From NCBI RefSeq assembly GCF_029227915.1, contig NC_079882.1, positions 30,682,001 to 30,746,000 of the forward strand: DNA of 64,000 nucleotides, written 5' to 3'. Position numbers and translations under genes: made by a program. Every line of letters starts with the position of its first letter. Positions within the stretch are counted from its first letter, which is position 1. This stretch comes from Hydractinia symbiolongicarpus. Its lineage: Eukaryota; Cnidaria; Hydrozoa; Anthoathecata; Hydractiniidae. A model generated the notes under the pieces. It was not told where the DNA came from. It searched no databases and worked only from the letters and a program-made list of their open reading frames with translations. Shown piece by piece: positions 46,420-60,954 of this stretch.

Positions 46420-49400
46420 TTCAGAGCTCGCTAACGTCTAGGATTGGTCCCACAGTAAAAAATGGCTTATTTATCTACATTTTTTAATAAAGCGCTACCA
46501 CAGCGCCCAGTGGATATGCTCTGTTCCAGCAATCATTTCAAATTAAGAAGAACGTTTTTTCTTGGAGTCCAGTTGTCTTATTGATCATATTTCTAGGGTC
46601 AAAGTCCAAAATCACTTCAATTAATTCCCACAGTCAATTGTTTCATTGTTAAAAGCGATGCAACCTAGTAGAGTCAGAAAAATAACGCTAAGTACATATT
46701 GGCACGAACATGTGACGCAACCGTTGTAACTCAAACGGAGTGATACCGTTACAAAGTCAATGAAATTTAGTTTTTGAAAATGTCTCTATTTCTTCAGCGC
46801 GAGCTAACGGCTAGGATTGGTCCCACAGTAAAAAATGACTTATTTATCTACTTTTTTTAACAAAGCGCTATCACAGCGCCCAGTGTATTCGTTGAGTTCA
46901 AGCAATCATGTCAAATTAAGAAGAATGTTATTTCTTGGAGTCCAATTGTCTCATTTATCACATTTATAAGTTCAAAGTCCAAAATCAGTTTCGTTAAGTC
47001 CCACAGTCAATCGTTTCATTGTTAAAAGCGATGCAACCTAGTAGAGTCAGAAAAATAACGCAAAATACATGTTGGTACGGATATGTGATGCAACCGTTGT
47101 AGCTCAAACAGACTGTTAACGTTAGAAAGTCAATGAAATGTAGTGTTTGAAACTGTCTCTATTTCTTCAGAGCGCGCTAACGTCTAGGATTGGTCCCACA
47201 GTAAAAAATGGCTTATTTATCTACATTTTTTAATAAAGCGTTACCAAAGCGCCCAGTAGAAATGCTCTGTTCCAGCAATCATTTCAAATTAAGAAGAACG
47301 TTTTTTCTTGGAGTCCAGTTGTCTTATTGATCATATTTCTAGAGTCAATGTCCAAAATCATTACAATTAAGTCCCACAGTCAATCGTTTCATTGTTAAAA
47401 GCGATGCAACCTAGTAGAGTCAGAAAAATAACGCTAAATACATGTTGGTACGAACATGTGACGAAACAGTTGTAACTGAAACGGACCGATACCGTTAGAA
47501 AGTTAATGAAAAGTAATTTTTGAAACTGTCTCTATTTCTTCAGCGTGCGCTATCGTCTAGGATTGGTCCCACAGTACAAAATGACTTATTTATCTAAATT
47601 TTTTAATGAAGCGCTACTGCAGCGCCCAGTGTAATCGCTGAATTCCAGCAATCGTGTCAAATTAAGGAGAATGTTATTTCTTGCAGTCCAATTGTCTCAT
47701 TCATCACATTTATAAGGTCAAACTCCAAAATCAGTTCAATTAAGTCCCAGAGTCAATCGTTTCACTGTTAAAAGCGATGCAACCTGGTAATATCAGAAAC
47801 ATATCGCTAATTACATGTTGGTACGAATATGTAACGCAACCGTTGTAACTCAAACGGAGTGATACCGTTACAAAGTCAATGAAATTTAATTTTTGAAAAT
47901 GTCTCTATTTTCTCAGCGCGAGCTAACGGCTAGGATTAGTCCCACAGTAAAAAATGACTTATTTATCTACATTTTTTAACAAAGCGCTATCACAACGCCC
48001 AGTGTAATCGTTGAGTTCAAGCAATCATGTCAAATTAAGAAGAATGTTATATCTTGGAGTCCAATTGTCTCATTTATCACATTTATAAGTTTAAAGTCCA
48101 AAATCAGTTCCGTTAAGTCCCACAGTCAATCGTTTCACTGTTAAATGCGATGCAACCTAGTAGAGTCAGAAAAATAACGCTAAATAGATGTTGGTACGAA
48201 TATGTGACGCAACAGTTGTAACTCAAACGGACCGATACTGTTGGAAAGTCAATGAAATGTAATTTTTGAAACTGTCTCTATTTCTTCAGCGTGCGCTATC
48301 GTCTAGGATTGGTACCACAGTAAAAAATGGCTTATTTATCTACATTTTTTAATAAAGAACTACCGCAGCGCCCAGTGGAAATGCTCTGATCCAGCAATCA
48401 TTTCAACTTAATAAGAACGTTTTTTCTTGGAGTCCTGTTGTCGTATTGATCATATTTCTAGGGCCAAAGTCCAAAATCATTTCAATCAAGTCCTACAGTC
48501 AACCGTTTCATTGTTAAAAGCGATGCAACCTAGTAGAGTCAGAAAAATAACGCAAAATACATGTTGTACGAATATGTGACGCAACAGTTGTAACTCAAAC
48601 GGACCGATACCGTTAGAAAGTCAATGAAAAGTAATTTTTGAAACTGTCTCTATTTCTTCAGCGTGCGCTATCGTCTAGGATTGGTCCCACAGTACAAAAT
48701 GACTTATTTATCTAAATTTTTTATTGAAGCGCTACTGCAGCGCCCAGCGTAATTGCTGAATTCCAGAAATCGTGTCAAATTAAAGAGAATGTTTTTTCTT
48801 GCAGTCCAATTGTCTCATTCATCACATTTATAATGTTAAACTCCAAAATCAGTTTAATTAAGTCCCAGAGTCAATCGTTTCACTGTTAAAAGCGATGCAA
48901 CCTGGTAATATCTGAAACATATCGCTAAATACATGTTGGTACGAATATGTGAAGCAACCGTTGTACTTCAAGCGGACGGATACCGTTAGAAACTCAATGA
49001 AATGTAGTTTTTGAAACTGTCGTTATATCTTCAGCGCGTGCTAACGGCTAGGATTCGTCCCACAGTAAAAAATGACTTATTTATCTAAATTTTTAATGAA
49101 GCGCTGCCGCAGCGCCCGGTGTAATCGCTGAATTCCAGCAATCGTGTCAAATTAAGGAGAATGTTATTTCTTGGATTCCAATTGTCTCATTCATCACATT
49201 TATAATGTCAAAGTCCAAAATCAGTTCAATTAAGTCCCACAGTCAATCGTTTCACTGTTAAATGCGATGCAACCTGGAAATATCGGAAGTTTATCGCAAA
49301 ATACATGTTGGTACGGATATGTGACGCAACCGTTGTAACTCAAACGGACCGATACTGTTGGAAAGTCAATGAAATGTAATTTTTGAAGCTGTCTCTATTT

Positions 49401-50690
49401 CTTCAGCGTGCGCTATCGTCTAGGATTGGTACCACAGTAAAAAATGGCTTATTTATCTACATTTTTTAATAAAGCACTACCGCAGCGCCCAGTGGAAATG
49501 CTCTGATCCAGCAATCATTTCAACTTAATAAGAACGTTTTTTCTTGAAGTCCTGTTGTCGTATGGATCATATTTCTAGGGCCAAAGTCCAAAATCATTTC
49601 AATCAAGTCCTACAGTCAACCGTTTCATTGTTAAAAGCGATGCAACCTAGTAGAGTCAGAAAAATAACGCAAAATACATGTTGGTACGAATATGTGACGC
49701 AACAGTTGTAACTCAAACGGGCCGATACCGTTAGAAAGTCAATGAAAAGTAATTTTTGAAACTGTCTCTATTTCTTCAGCGTGCGCTATCGTCTAGGATT
49801 GGTCCCACAGTACAAAATGACTTATTTATCTAAATTTTTTAATGAAGCACTACCGCAGTGGAAATGCTCTGATCCAGCAATCATTTCAACTTAATAAGAA
49901 CGTTTTTTCTTGGAGTCCTGTTGTCGTATTGATCATATTTCTAGGGCCAAAGTCCAAAATCATTTCAATCAAGTCCTACAGTCAACCGTTTCATTGTTAA
50001 AAGCGATGCAACCTAGCAGAGTCAGAAAAATAACGCAAAATACATGTTGGTACGAATATGTGACGCAACAGTTGTAACTCAAACGGGCCGATACCGTTAG
50101 AAAGTCAATGAAAAGTAATTTTTGAAACTGTCTCTATTTCTTCAGCGTGCGCTATCGTCTAGGATTGGTCCCACAGTACAAAATGACTTATTTATCTAAA
50201 TTTTTTAATGAAGCACTACCGCAGTGGAAATGCTCTGATCCAGCAATCATTTCAACTTAATAAGAACGTTTTTTCTTGGAGTCCTGTTGTCGTATTGATC
50301 ATATTTCTAGGGCCAAAGTCCAAAATCATTTCAATCAAGTCCTACATTCAACCGTTTCATTGTTAAAAGCGATGCAACCTAGTAGAGTCAGAAAAATAAC
50401 GCAAAATACATGTTGGTACGAATATGTGACGCAACAGTTGTAACTCAAACGGACCGATACCGTTAGAAAGTCAATGAAAAGTAATTTTTGAAACTGTCTC
50501 TATTTCTTCAGCGTGCGCTATCGTCTAGGATTGGTCCCACAGTACAAAATGACTTATTTATCTAAATTTTTTAATGAAGCACTACCGCAGTGGAAATGCT
50601 CTGATCCAGCAATCATTTCAACTTAATAAGAACGTTTTTTCTTGGAGTCCTGTTGTCGTATTGATCATATTTCTAGGGCCAAAGTCCAAA
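46420..50690. repeat. Mosaic satellite block related to 24-35 kb
   Basis: Successive pieces match different left-hand blocks. About 46420-47020 matches 29675-30275. About 47100-47700 matches 24400-25000 or its 25.5-kb copy. About 47690-49480 matches 32050-33850. About 49847-50680 is a run of three 366-bp monomers like 34218-35315. At 47018-47075 a type-B tract (cattgttaaaagcgatgc, then tagtagagtcag) replaces the expected type-A bases, then the type-A pattern resumes. Confidence 0.75.
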
Positions 50691-52984
50691 ATCAGTTCAA
50701 TTAAGTCCCAGAGTCAATCGTTTCACTGTTAAAAGCGATGCAGCCTGGTAATATATGAAACATATCGCTGAATATATGTTGGTACAAATTTGTGACGCAG
50801 CACTTGTAACTCAAACAGAGTGATACCGTTACAAAGTCAATGAAATTTAGTTTTTGAAAATGTCTCTTTTTCTTCAGCGCGAGCTAACGGCTAGGATTGG
50901 TCCCACAGTAAAAAATGATTGTTTATCTAAACTTTTAAATGAAGCACTACCACAGCGCCCAGTGTAATCGCTGAGCTCCAGCAACCATGTCAGATTAAGA
51001 AGAACGTTTTTTTCTTGGAGTCCAGTTGTCTTATTGATCATATTTCTAGGTCCAAAGTGCAAAGTCATTTCAATTAAATCCCACTGTCAATCGTCTCATT
51101 GTTAAAATCGATGCAACCTGGTAATATCAGAAACATATCGCTAAATACATGTTGGTACGAATATCTGACGCAGCCGTTGTAACTTAAACGGAGTGATACC
51201 GTTACAATGTCAATGAAATTTAGTTTTTGAAAATGTCTCTATTTCTTCAGCGCGAGATAACGGCTAGGATTGGTCCCACAGTAAAAAATGACTGATTTAT
51301 CTACATTTTCGAACAAAGCGCTATCACAGCGCCCAGTGTAATCGTTCAGTTCAAGCAATCATGTCAAATTAGGAAGAATGTTATTTCTTGGAGTCCAATT
51401 GTCTCATTTATCACATTCATAAGTTCAAAGTCCAAAATCAGTTCCGTTAAGTCCCACAGTCAATCGTTTCACTGTTAAATGCGATGCAATCTAGTAATAT
51501 CGGAAATATATCGCTAAATACATGTTGGTACGAATATGTGACGTAGCTGTTGTAACTCAAACGGACCGATACCGTTAGAAAGTCAATGAAATGTAATTTT
51601 TGAAACTGTCTCTATTTCTTCAGAGCGCGCTAACGTCTAGGATTGGTCCCACAGTTAAAAATGGCTTATTTATCTACATTTTTTAATAAACCGCTACCAC
51701 AGCGTCCAGTGGAAATGCTCTGTTCCAGCAATCATTTCAAATTAAGAAGAACGTTTTTCTTGGAGTCCAGTTGTCTTATTGATCATATCTCTAGGGTCAA
51801 AGTCCAAAATCATTACAATTAAGTCCCACAGTCAATCGTTTGATTGTTAAAAGCGATGCAACCTAGTAGAGTCAGAAAAATTACGCTAAATACATGTTGG
51901 TACGAATATGTGACGCAACAGTTGTAACTCAAACGGACCGACACTGTTGGAAAGTCAATGAAATGTAATTTTTGAAACTGTCTCTATTTCTTCAGCGTGC
52001 GCTATCGTCTAGGATAGGTACCACAGTAAAAATGGCTTATTTATCTACATTTTTTAATAAAGCACTACCGCAGCGCCCAGTGGAAATGCTCTGATCCAGC
52101 AATCATTTCAACTTAATAAGAACGTTTTTTCTTGAAGTCCTGTTGTCGTATGGATCATATTTCTAGGGCCAAAGTCCAAAATCATTTCAATCAAGTCCTA
52201 CAGTCAACCGTTTCATTGTTAAAAGCGATGCAACCTAGTAGAGTCAGAAAAATAACGCAAAATACATGTTGGTACGAATATGTGACGCAACAGTTGTAAC
52301 TCAAACGGGCCGATACCGTTAGAAAGTCAATGAAAAGTAATTTTTGAAACTGTCTCTATTTCTTCAGCGTGCGCTATCGTCTAGGATTGGTCCCACAGTA
52401 CAAAATGACTTATTTATCTAAATTTTTTAATGAAGCGCTACTGCAGCGCCCAGCGTAATTGCTGAATTCCAGAAATCGTGTCAAAGAAAAGAGAATGTTT
52501 TTTCTTGCAGTCCAATTGTCTCATTCATCACATTTATAATGTTAAACTCCAAAATCAGTTTAATTAAGTCCCAGAGTCAATCGTTTCACTGTTAAAAGCG
52601 ATGCAACCTGGTAATATCTGAAACATATCGCTAAATACATGTTGGTACGAATATGTGAAGCAACCGTTGTACTTCAAGCGGACGGATACCGTTAGAAACT
52701 CAATGAAATGTAGTTTTTGAAACTGTCGCTATATCTTCAGCGCGTGCTAACGACTAGGATTGGTACCACAGTAAAAAATGATTGTTTATCTAAATTTTTA
52801 AATGAAGCGCTACCACAGCGCCCAGTGTAATCGCTGAGTTCCAGCAACCATGTCAGATTAAGAAGAACGTTTTTTTCTTGCAGTCCAGTTGTTTTATTGA
52901 TCATATTTCTAGGTCCAAAGTCCAAAGTCATTTCAATTAAGTCCCACTGTCAATCGTCTCATTGTTAAAGTCGATGCAACCTGG
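50690..52984. repeat. Second copy of the 35.8-38.1 kb block
   Basis: The block is nearly identical to 35806-38100 at an offset of about 14,884 bp, including the rare ggataggtaccacag and tgaccgacactg-type variants. After about 52984 it is followed by another copy of the cattttcgaacaaagcg monomer, so the right-hand breakpoint differs from the left-hand copy. Confidence 0.85.
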
Positions 52985-54469
52985 TAATATCAGAAACATA
53001 TCGCTAAATACATGTTGGTACGAATATCTGACGCAGCCGTTGTAACTTAAACGGAGTGATACCGTTACAATGTCAATGAAATTTAGTTTTTGAAAATGTC
53101 TCTATTTCTTCAGCGCGAGATAACGGCTAGGATTGGTCCCACAGTAAAAAATGACTGATTTATCTACATTTTCGAACAAAGCGCTATCACAGCGCCCAGT
53201 GTAATCGTTCAGTTCAAGCAATCATGTCAAATTAAGAAGAATGTTATTTGTTGGAGTCCAATTGTCTCATTTATCACATTCATTAGTTCAAAGTCCAAAA
53301 TCAGTTCCGTTAAGTCCCACAGTCAATCGTTTCATATGCGATGCAATCTAGTAATATCGGAAATATATCGCTAAATACATGATGGTACGGATATGTAACA
53401 AAACCGTTGTAGCTCAAACAGACTGATAACGTTATAAAGTCAATGAAATGTAGTTTTTGAAACCGTCTCTATTTCTTCAGAGCGCGCTAACGTCTAGGAT
53501 TGGTCCCACAGTTAAAAATGGCTTATTTATCTACATTTTTTAATAAAGCGCTACCGCAGCGCCCAGAGGATATACTCTGTTCCAGCAATCATTTCAAATT
53601 AAAAAGAACGTTTTTTCTTGGAGTCCAGTTCTCGTAATGATCATATTTCTAGGGTCAAAGTCCAAAATCATTTCAATTAAGTCCCACAGTCAATCGTTTC
53701 ATTGTTAAAAGCGATACAACCTATTAGAGTTAGAAAAATAACGCAAAATACATGTTGGTACGAATATGTGACGCAACAGTTGTATCTCAAACGGACCGAT
53801 ACCGTTAGAAAGTCAATGAAAAGCAATTTTTGAAACTGTCTCTATTTCTTCAGCGTGCGCTATCGTCTAGGATTGGTCCCACATTACAAAATGACTTATT
53901 TATCTAAATTTTATAATGAAGCGCTACCACAGCGCCCAGTGGAAATGCTCTGTTCCAGCAATCATTTCAATTTAAGAAGAACGTTTTTTCTTGGAGTCCA
54001 ATTGTCTCATTCATCACATTTAAAATGTCAAAGTCCAAAATCAGTTCAATTAAGTCCCAGAGTCAATCGTTTCACTGTTAAAAGCGATGAAACCTCGTAT
54101 TATCTGAAACATATCGCAAAATACATTCTGGTACGAATATGTGACGCAACCGTTGTAACTCAAACGGAGTGATACCGTTACAAAGTCAATGAAATTTAGT
54201 GCTTGAAAGTGTCTCTATTTTTTCAGTGCAAGCTAACGACTAGGATTGGTCCCACAGTAAAAAATGACTTATTTATCTAAATTTTTAAATGAAGCGCTAC
54301 CACAGCGCCCAGTGTGATCCCTGAGTTCCAGCAACCATGTCAGATAAAGAAGAACGTTTTTCTGGGAGTCCAGTTGTTTTATTGATCATATTTCTAGGTT
54401 CAAATTCCAAAATCATTTCAATTAAATCCCACAGTTAATCGTTTCATTGTTAAAATTGATGCAACCTGG

Positions 54470-57400
54470 TAATATTAGAAACACATCGCTAAATACATGT
54501 TTGTACGAATATGTGACGCAACCGTTGTACTTCAAGCGGACGGATAACGTTAGAAACTGAATGAAATATAGTTTTTGAAAATGTCTCTAATTCTGCGGCG
54601 CGACTAACGGAAGGATTGCTCCCACAGTAAAAAATGACTTATTTATCTAAATTTTTAAATGAAGCGCTACCACAGCGCCCAATGTAATCGCAGAGTTCCA
54701 GCAATCATGTCAAATTAAGAAGAATGTTATTTCTTGGAGTACAATTGCCTCATTTATCATATTTATAAGTTCAAAGTCCAAAATCAGTTCAATTAAGTCC
54801 CACAGTCAATCGTTTCACTGTTAAAAGCGACGCAACCGGGTAATATCAGAAACATATCGCTAAATACATGTTGGTACGAGTATGTGACGCAACCGTTGTA
54901 ACTCAAACGGGCTGATAACGTTAGAAAGTCAATGAAATATATTTTTTGAAACTGTCTTCATTTCCTAAGCCCGCGCTAACGGCTAAGATTGATCCCACAG
55001 CACAAAATGACTTATTTATCTAAATTTGTAAAAGAACCGCTACTGCAGCGCCCAGTGTAGTCGATGAATTCCAGCAATCATGTCAAATTAAGGAGAATGT
55101 TATTTCTTGGAGTCCAATTGTCTCACTCACCACATTTATAATGTCAAAGTCCAAAATCAGTTCAATTAAGTCCCAGAGTCAATCGTTTCACTGTTAAAAG
55201 CGTTGCAACCTGGTAATATCTGAAACATATCGCTAAATACATGTTAGTACGAGTATGTGACGCAACCGTTGTAACTCAAACGGACTGATAACGTTACAAA
55301 GTCAATGAAATATAGTTTTTGAAACTGTCTTCATTTTTTCAGCCTGCGCTAACGGCTATGATTGATCCCACAGTACAAAATGACTTATTTATCAAAATTT
55401 GTAAAAGAAGCGCTAACGCAACGCGCAGTGTAATCGATGAATTCTAGCAATCATGTCAAATTAAGGAGAATGTTATTTCTTGGAGTCCAATTGTCTCATT
55501 TATTACATTTATAAGTTCAAAGTCCAAATTCAGTTCAATTAAGTCCCACAGTCAATTGTTTCACTGTTAAAAGCCATGCAAGCTGGTCATATCTGAAATA
55601 TATCGCTAAATACATGTTTGTACGAATATGTGACGCAACCGTTGTACTTCAAGCGGATGGATACCGTTAGAAACTCAATGAAATATAGTTTTTGAAGATG
55701 TCTCTATTTCTGCAGCGCGACTAACGGCAAGGATTGCGCCCACAGTAAAAAATGACTTATATATCTAAATTTTTAAATGAAGCGCTACCACAGCCCCCAG
55801 TGTAATCGCTAAGTTCCAGCAATCATGTCAAATTAAGAAGAATGTTATTTCTTGAAATCCAATTGCCTCATTTATCACAAATATAATTTCAAAGTCCAAT
55901 ATCAGTTCAATTAAGTCCCACACTCAATCGTTTCACTGTTAAAAGCGATGCAACCTTGTAATATTGGAAACATATCGCTGAATACATGTTGGTACGGATA
56001 TGTGAAGCAACCGTTGTAGCTCAAACAGACTGATAACGTTAAAAAGTCAATGAAATTTAGTTTATGAAAATGTCTCTATTTCTGCAGCGCGAGCTAACGG
56101 CTAGGATTGGTCCCACAGTAAAAAGTGAGTTATTTATCTAAATTTGTAAAAGAAGCGCTAACGCAGCGCGAAGTGTAATCGATGAATTCTAGCAATCATG
56201 TCAAATTAAGGATAATGTTATTTCTTGGAGTCCAATTGTCTCATTTATTACATTTATAAGTTCAAAGTCCAAATTCAGTTCAATTAAGTCCCACAGTCAA
56301 TTGTTTCACTGTTAAAAGCCATGCAAGCTGGTCATATCTGAAATATATCGCTAAATACATGTTTGTACGAATATGTGACGCAACCGTTGTACTTCAAGCG
56401 GATGGATACCGTTAGAAACTCAATGAAATATAGTTTTTGAAGATGTCTCTATTTCTGCAGCGCGACTAACGGCAAGGATTGCGCCCACAGTAAAAGATGA
56501 CTTATATATCTAAATTTTTAAATGAAGCGCTACCACAGCCCCCAGTGTAATCGCTAAGTTCCAGCAATCATGTCAAATTAAGAAGAATGTTATTTCTTGA
56601 AATCCAATTGCCTCATTTATCACAAATATAATTTCAAAGTCCAATATCAGTTCAATTAAGTCCCACACTCAATCGTTTCACTGTTAAAAGCGATGCAACC
56701 TTGTAATATTGGAAACATATCGCTGAATACATGTTGGTACGGATATGTGAAGCAACCGTTGTAGCTCAAACAGACTGATAACGTTAAAAAGTCAATGAAA
56801 TTTAGTTTATGAAAATGTCTCTATTTCTGCAGCGCGAGCTAACGGCTAGGATTGGTCCCACAGTAAAAAGTGAGTTATTTATCTAAATTTGTAAAAGAAG
56901 CGCTAACGCAGCGCGAAGTGTAATCGATGAATTCTAGCAATCATGTCAAATTAAGGAGAATGTTATTTCTTGGAGTCCAATTGTCTCATTTATTACATTT
57001 ATAAGTTCAAAGTCCAAAATCAGTTCAATTAAGTCCCACAGTCAATTCTATAACTGTTAAAAGCCATGCAGCCTGGTGATATCTGAAATATATCGCTAAA
57101 TACATGTTGGTACGAATATGTGACGCAACCGTTGTACTTCAAGCGGATGGATACCGTTAGAAACTCAATGAAATATAGTTTTTGAAAATGTCTCTATTTC
57201 TGCAGCACGACTAACGGCAAGGATTGCTCCCACAGTAAAAAATGACTTATTTATCTAAATTTTTAAATGAAGCGCTACCACAGCCCCCAGTGTAATCGCT
57301 AAGTTCCAGCAATCATGTCAAATTAAGAAGAATGTTATTACTTGAAATCCAATTGCCTCATTTATCACAAATATAATTTCAAAGTCCAATATCAGTTCAA

Positions 57401-58150
57401 TTAAGTCCCACACTCAATCGTTTCACTGATACAAGCGATGCAACCTTGTAATATTGGAAACATATCGCTGACAACATGTTGGTACGGATATGTGAAGCAA
57501 CAGTTGTAGCTCAAACAGACTGATAACGTTAAAAAGTCAATGAAATTTAGTTTTTGAAAATGTCTCTATTTCTGCAGCGCGAGCTAACGGCTACGATTGG
57601 TCCCACAGTAAAAAGTGACTTATTTATCTACATTTTTTAATGAAGCGCTATCCCAGCGCCCAGTGTAATTGTTGAGTTCAAGCAATCATGTGAAATTAAG
57701 AAGAATGTTTTTTCTTGGAGTCCAATTGTCTCATTTATCACATTTATAAGTTCAAAGTCCAAAATCAGTTCAATTAGGTCCCACAGTCAATTGTTTCACT
57801 GTTAAAAGCCATGCAACCTGGTGATATCTGAAATATATCGTTAAATACATGTTGGTACGAATATGTGACGCAACCGTTGTACTTCAAGCGGACGGATACC
57901 GTTAGAAACTCAATGAAATATAATTTTTGAAAATGTCTAGATTTCTGCAGCGCAAGCTAACGGCTAGGAAGTGGTCCCATAGTAAAAAATGAGTTATTTA
58001 TCTAAATTTTAAAATGAAGCGCTACCACAGGGCCCAGTGTAATCGCTGAGTGCCAGCAACCTTGTCAAATTAAGAAGAACGTTTTTTCTTGGAGTCCTGT
58101 TGTCGTATTGATCATATTTCTAGGGCCAAAGTCCAAAATCATTTCAATTA
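54470..58150. repeat. Third copy of the 9/10-monomer higher-order unit
   Basis: The variant ggataacgttagaaactgaa lies at 54542 and 43388, an offset of 11,154 bp. After an extra two-monomer duplication at about 55400-56890, the offset grows to about 11,900 bp (gggcccagtgtaatcgctga near 58030 and 46130). The unit is therefore longer than copies 1 and 2 and shows change in steps of whole monomers. Confidence 0.8.
55400..56890. repeat. Local 2-monomer duplication (about 745 bp)
   Basis: The rare tttatgaaaatgtctc lies at 56061 and 56806, 745 bp apart, and the surrounding two monomers match. The corresponding place in the 42.5-46.2 kb unit has this pair only once, so the duplication is specific to this copy. 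Confidence 0.8.
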
Positions 58151-60954
58151 GGTCCTAAAGTCAATCGTTTCATTGTTAAAAGCGATGCAACTTAGTAGAG
58201 TCAGAAAAATAACGCAAAATACATGTTGGTACGAATATGTGACGCAACAGTTGTAACTCAAACGGACCGATACCGTTAGAAAGTCAATGAAATTTAGTTT
58301 TTGAAACTGTCTCTATTTCTTCAGCGCAAGCTATCGTCTAGGATTGGTCCCACAGTACAAAATGACTTATTTATCTAAATTTTTTAATGAAGCGCTACTG
58401 CAGCGCCCAGCGTAATTGCTGAATTCCAGAAATCGTGTCAAATTAAAGAGAATGTTTTTTCTTGCTGTCCAATTGTCTCATTTATCACATTTATAATGTC
58501 AAAGTCCAAGATCAGTTCAATTAAGTCCCAGAGTCAATCGTTTCACTGTTAAAAGCAATGCAACCTGGTAATATCTGAAACATATCGCTGAATACATGTT
58601 GGTACAAATATGTGACGCAACACTTGTAACTCAAACGGAGTGATACCGTTACAAAGTCAATGAAATTTAGTTTTTGAAAATGTCTCTATTTCTTCAGCGC
58701 GAGCTAACGGCTAGGATTGGTCCCACAGTAAAAAATGACTTGTTTATCTAAGTTTTTAAATGAAGCGCTACCACAGCGCCCAGTGTAATTGCTGAGTTCC
58801 AGCAACCATGTCAGATTAAGAAGAACGTTTTTTTCTTGGAGTCCAGTTGTCTTATTGATCATATTTCTAGGTCCAAAGTCCAAAATCATTTCAATTAAGT
58901 CCCACTTTAAATCGTTTCATTGTAAAAATCGATGAAACCTGGTAATATCAGAAACATATCGCTAAATACATGTTGGTACGAATATCCGACGCAGCCGTTG
59001 TAACTTAAACGGAGTGATGCCGTTACAATGTCAACGAAATTTAGTTTTTGAAAATGTCTCTATTCCTTCAGCGCGAGCTAACGGCTAGGATTGGTCCCAC
59101 AGTAAAAAATGACTGATTTATCTACATTTTTGAACAAAGCGCTATCACAGCTCCCAGTGTAATCGTTCAGTTCAAGCAATCATGTCAAATTAAGAAAAAT
59201 GTTATTTCTTGGAGTCCAATTGTCTCATTTATCACATTCATAAGTTCAAAGTCCAAAATCAGTTCCGTTAAGTCCCACAGTCAATCGTTTCACTGTTAAA
59301 TGCGATGCAATCTAGTAATATCGGAAATATATCGCTAAATACATGTTGGTACGGATATGTAACGCAACCGTTGTAGCTCAAACAGACTGATAACGTTATA
59401 AAGTCAATGAAATGTAGTTTTTGAAACTGTCTCTATTTCTTCAGAGTGCGCTAACGTCTAGGATTGGTCCCACAGTTAAAAATGGCTTATTTATCTACAT
59501 TTTTTAATAAAGCGCTACCACAGTGTCCAGTGGAAATGCTCTGTTCCAGCAATCATTTCAAATTAAGAAGAACGTTTTTCTTGGAGTCCAGTTGTCTTAT
59601 TGATCATATTTCTAGGGTCAAAGTCCAAAATCATTACAATTAAGTCCCACAGTCAATCGTTTGATTGTTAAAAGCGATGCAACCTAGTAGAGTCAGAAAA
59701 ATAACGCTAAATACATGTTGGTACGAATATGTGACGCAACAGTTGTAACTCAAACGGACCCATACCGTTAGAAAGTCAATGAAATGTAATTTTTGAAACT
59801 GTCTCTATTCCTTCAGCGTGCGCTATCGTCTAGGATTGGTCCCTAAGTAAAAAATGGCTTATTTATCTACATTTTTTAATAAAGCGCTACCGCAGCGCCC
59901 AGTGGAAATGCTCTGTTCCAGCAATCATTTCAAATTAAGAAAAACGTTTCTTCTTGGAATCCAGTTGTCGTATTGATCATATTTCTAGGGTCAAAGTCCA
60001 AAATCATTTCAATTAAGTCCCACAGTCAATTGTTTCACTGTTAAAAGCCATGCAACTTGGTGATATCTGAAATATATCGCTAAATACATGTTGGTACGAA
60101 TATGTGACGCAACCGTTGTACTTCAAGCGGACGGAAAACGTTAGAAACTGAATGAAATATAGTTTTTGAAAATTTCTCTATTTCTGCGGCGCGACAAACG
60201 GCTAAGATTGATCCCACAGCACAAAATGACTTATTTATCTAAGTTTGTAAAAGAAGCGCTACTGCAGCGCCCAGTGTAATCGATGAATTCCAGCAATCAT
60301 GTCAAATTAAGGAGAATGTTATTTCTTGGAGTCCAATTGTCTCATTCACCACATTTATAATGTCAAAGTCCAAAATCAGTTCAATTAAGTCCCAGAGTCA
60401 ATCGTTTCACTGTTAAAAGCGATGCAACCTAGTAATATCTGAAACATATCGCTAAATACATGTTGGTACGAGTATGTGACGCAACCGTTGTAACTCAAAC
60501 GGACTGATAACGTTACAAAGTCAATGAAATATAGTTTTTGAAACTTTCTTCATTTCTTCAGCCCACGCTAACGGCTAAGATTGATCCCACAGTACAAAAT
60601 GACTTATTTATCTAAATTTGTAAAAGAAGCGCTAACGCAGCGCGCAGTGTAATCGATGAATTCTAGCAATCATGTCAAATTAAGGAGAATGTTATTTCTT
60701 GGAGTCCAATTGTCTCATTTATTACATTTATAAGTTCAAAGTCCAAAATCAGTTCAATTAAGTCCCACAGTCAATTGTTTCACTGTTAAAAGCCATGCAA
60801 CCTGGTGATATCTGAAATATATCGCTAAATACATGTTGGTACGAATATGTGAAGCAACCGTTGCAGCTCAAACAGACTGATAACGTTAAAAAGTCAAAGA
60901 AATTTAGTTTTTGAAAATGTCTAGATTTCTGCAGCGCAAGCTAACGGCTAGGAT

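Noticed and set aside
53855-54172. 105-residue plus-strand open frame
   Set aside because: It spans one satellite monomer and shows no protein family pattern; neighbouring monomers have stops in the same frame.
35990-58889. Repeated 61-64-residue minus-strand open frames (35990, 37853, 39715, 43068, 50874, 52737, 58704) with similar peptides
   Set aside because: They lie wholly inside satellite monomers, recur at higher-order periods (1862-1863 and 3353 bp), and exist only in the subtype that lost stop codons. There is no start context, no domain, and the similarity is explained by array homogenisation.
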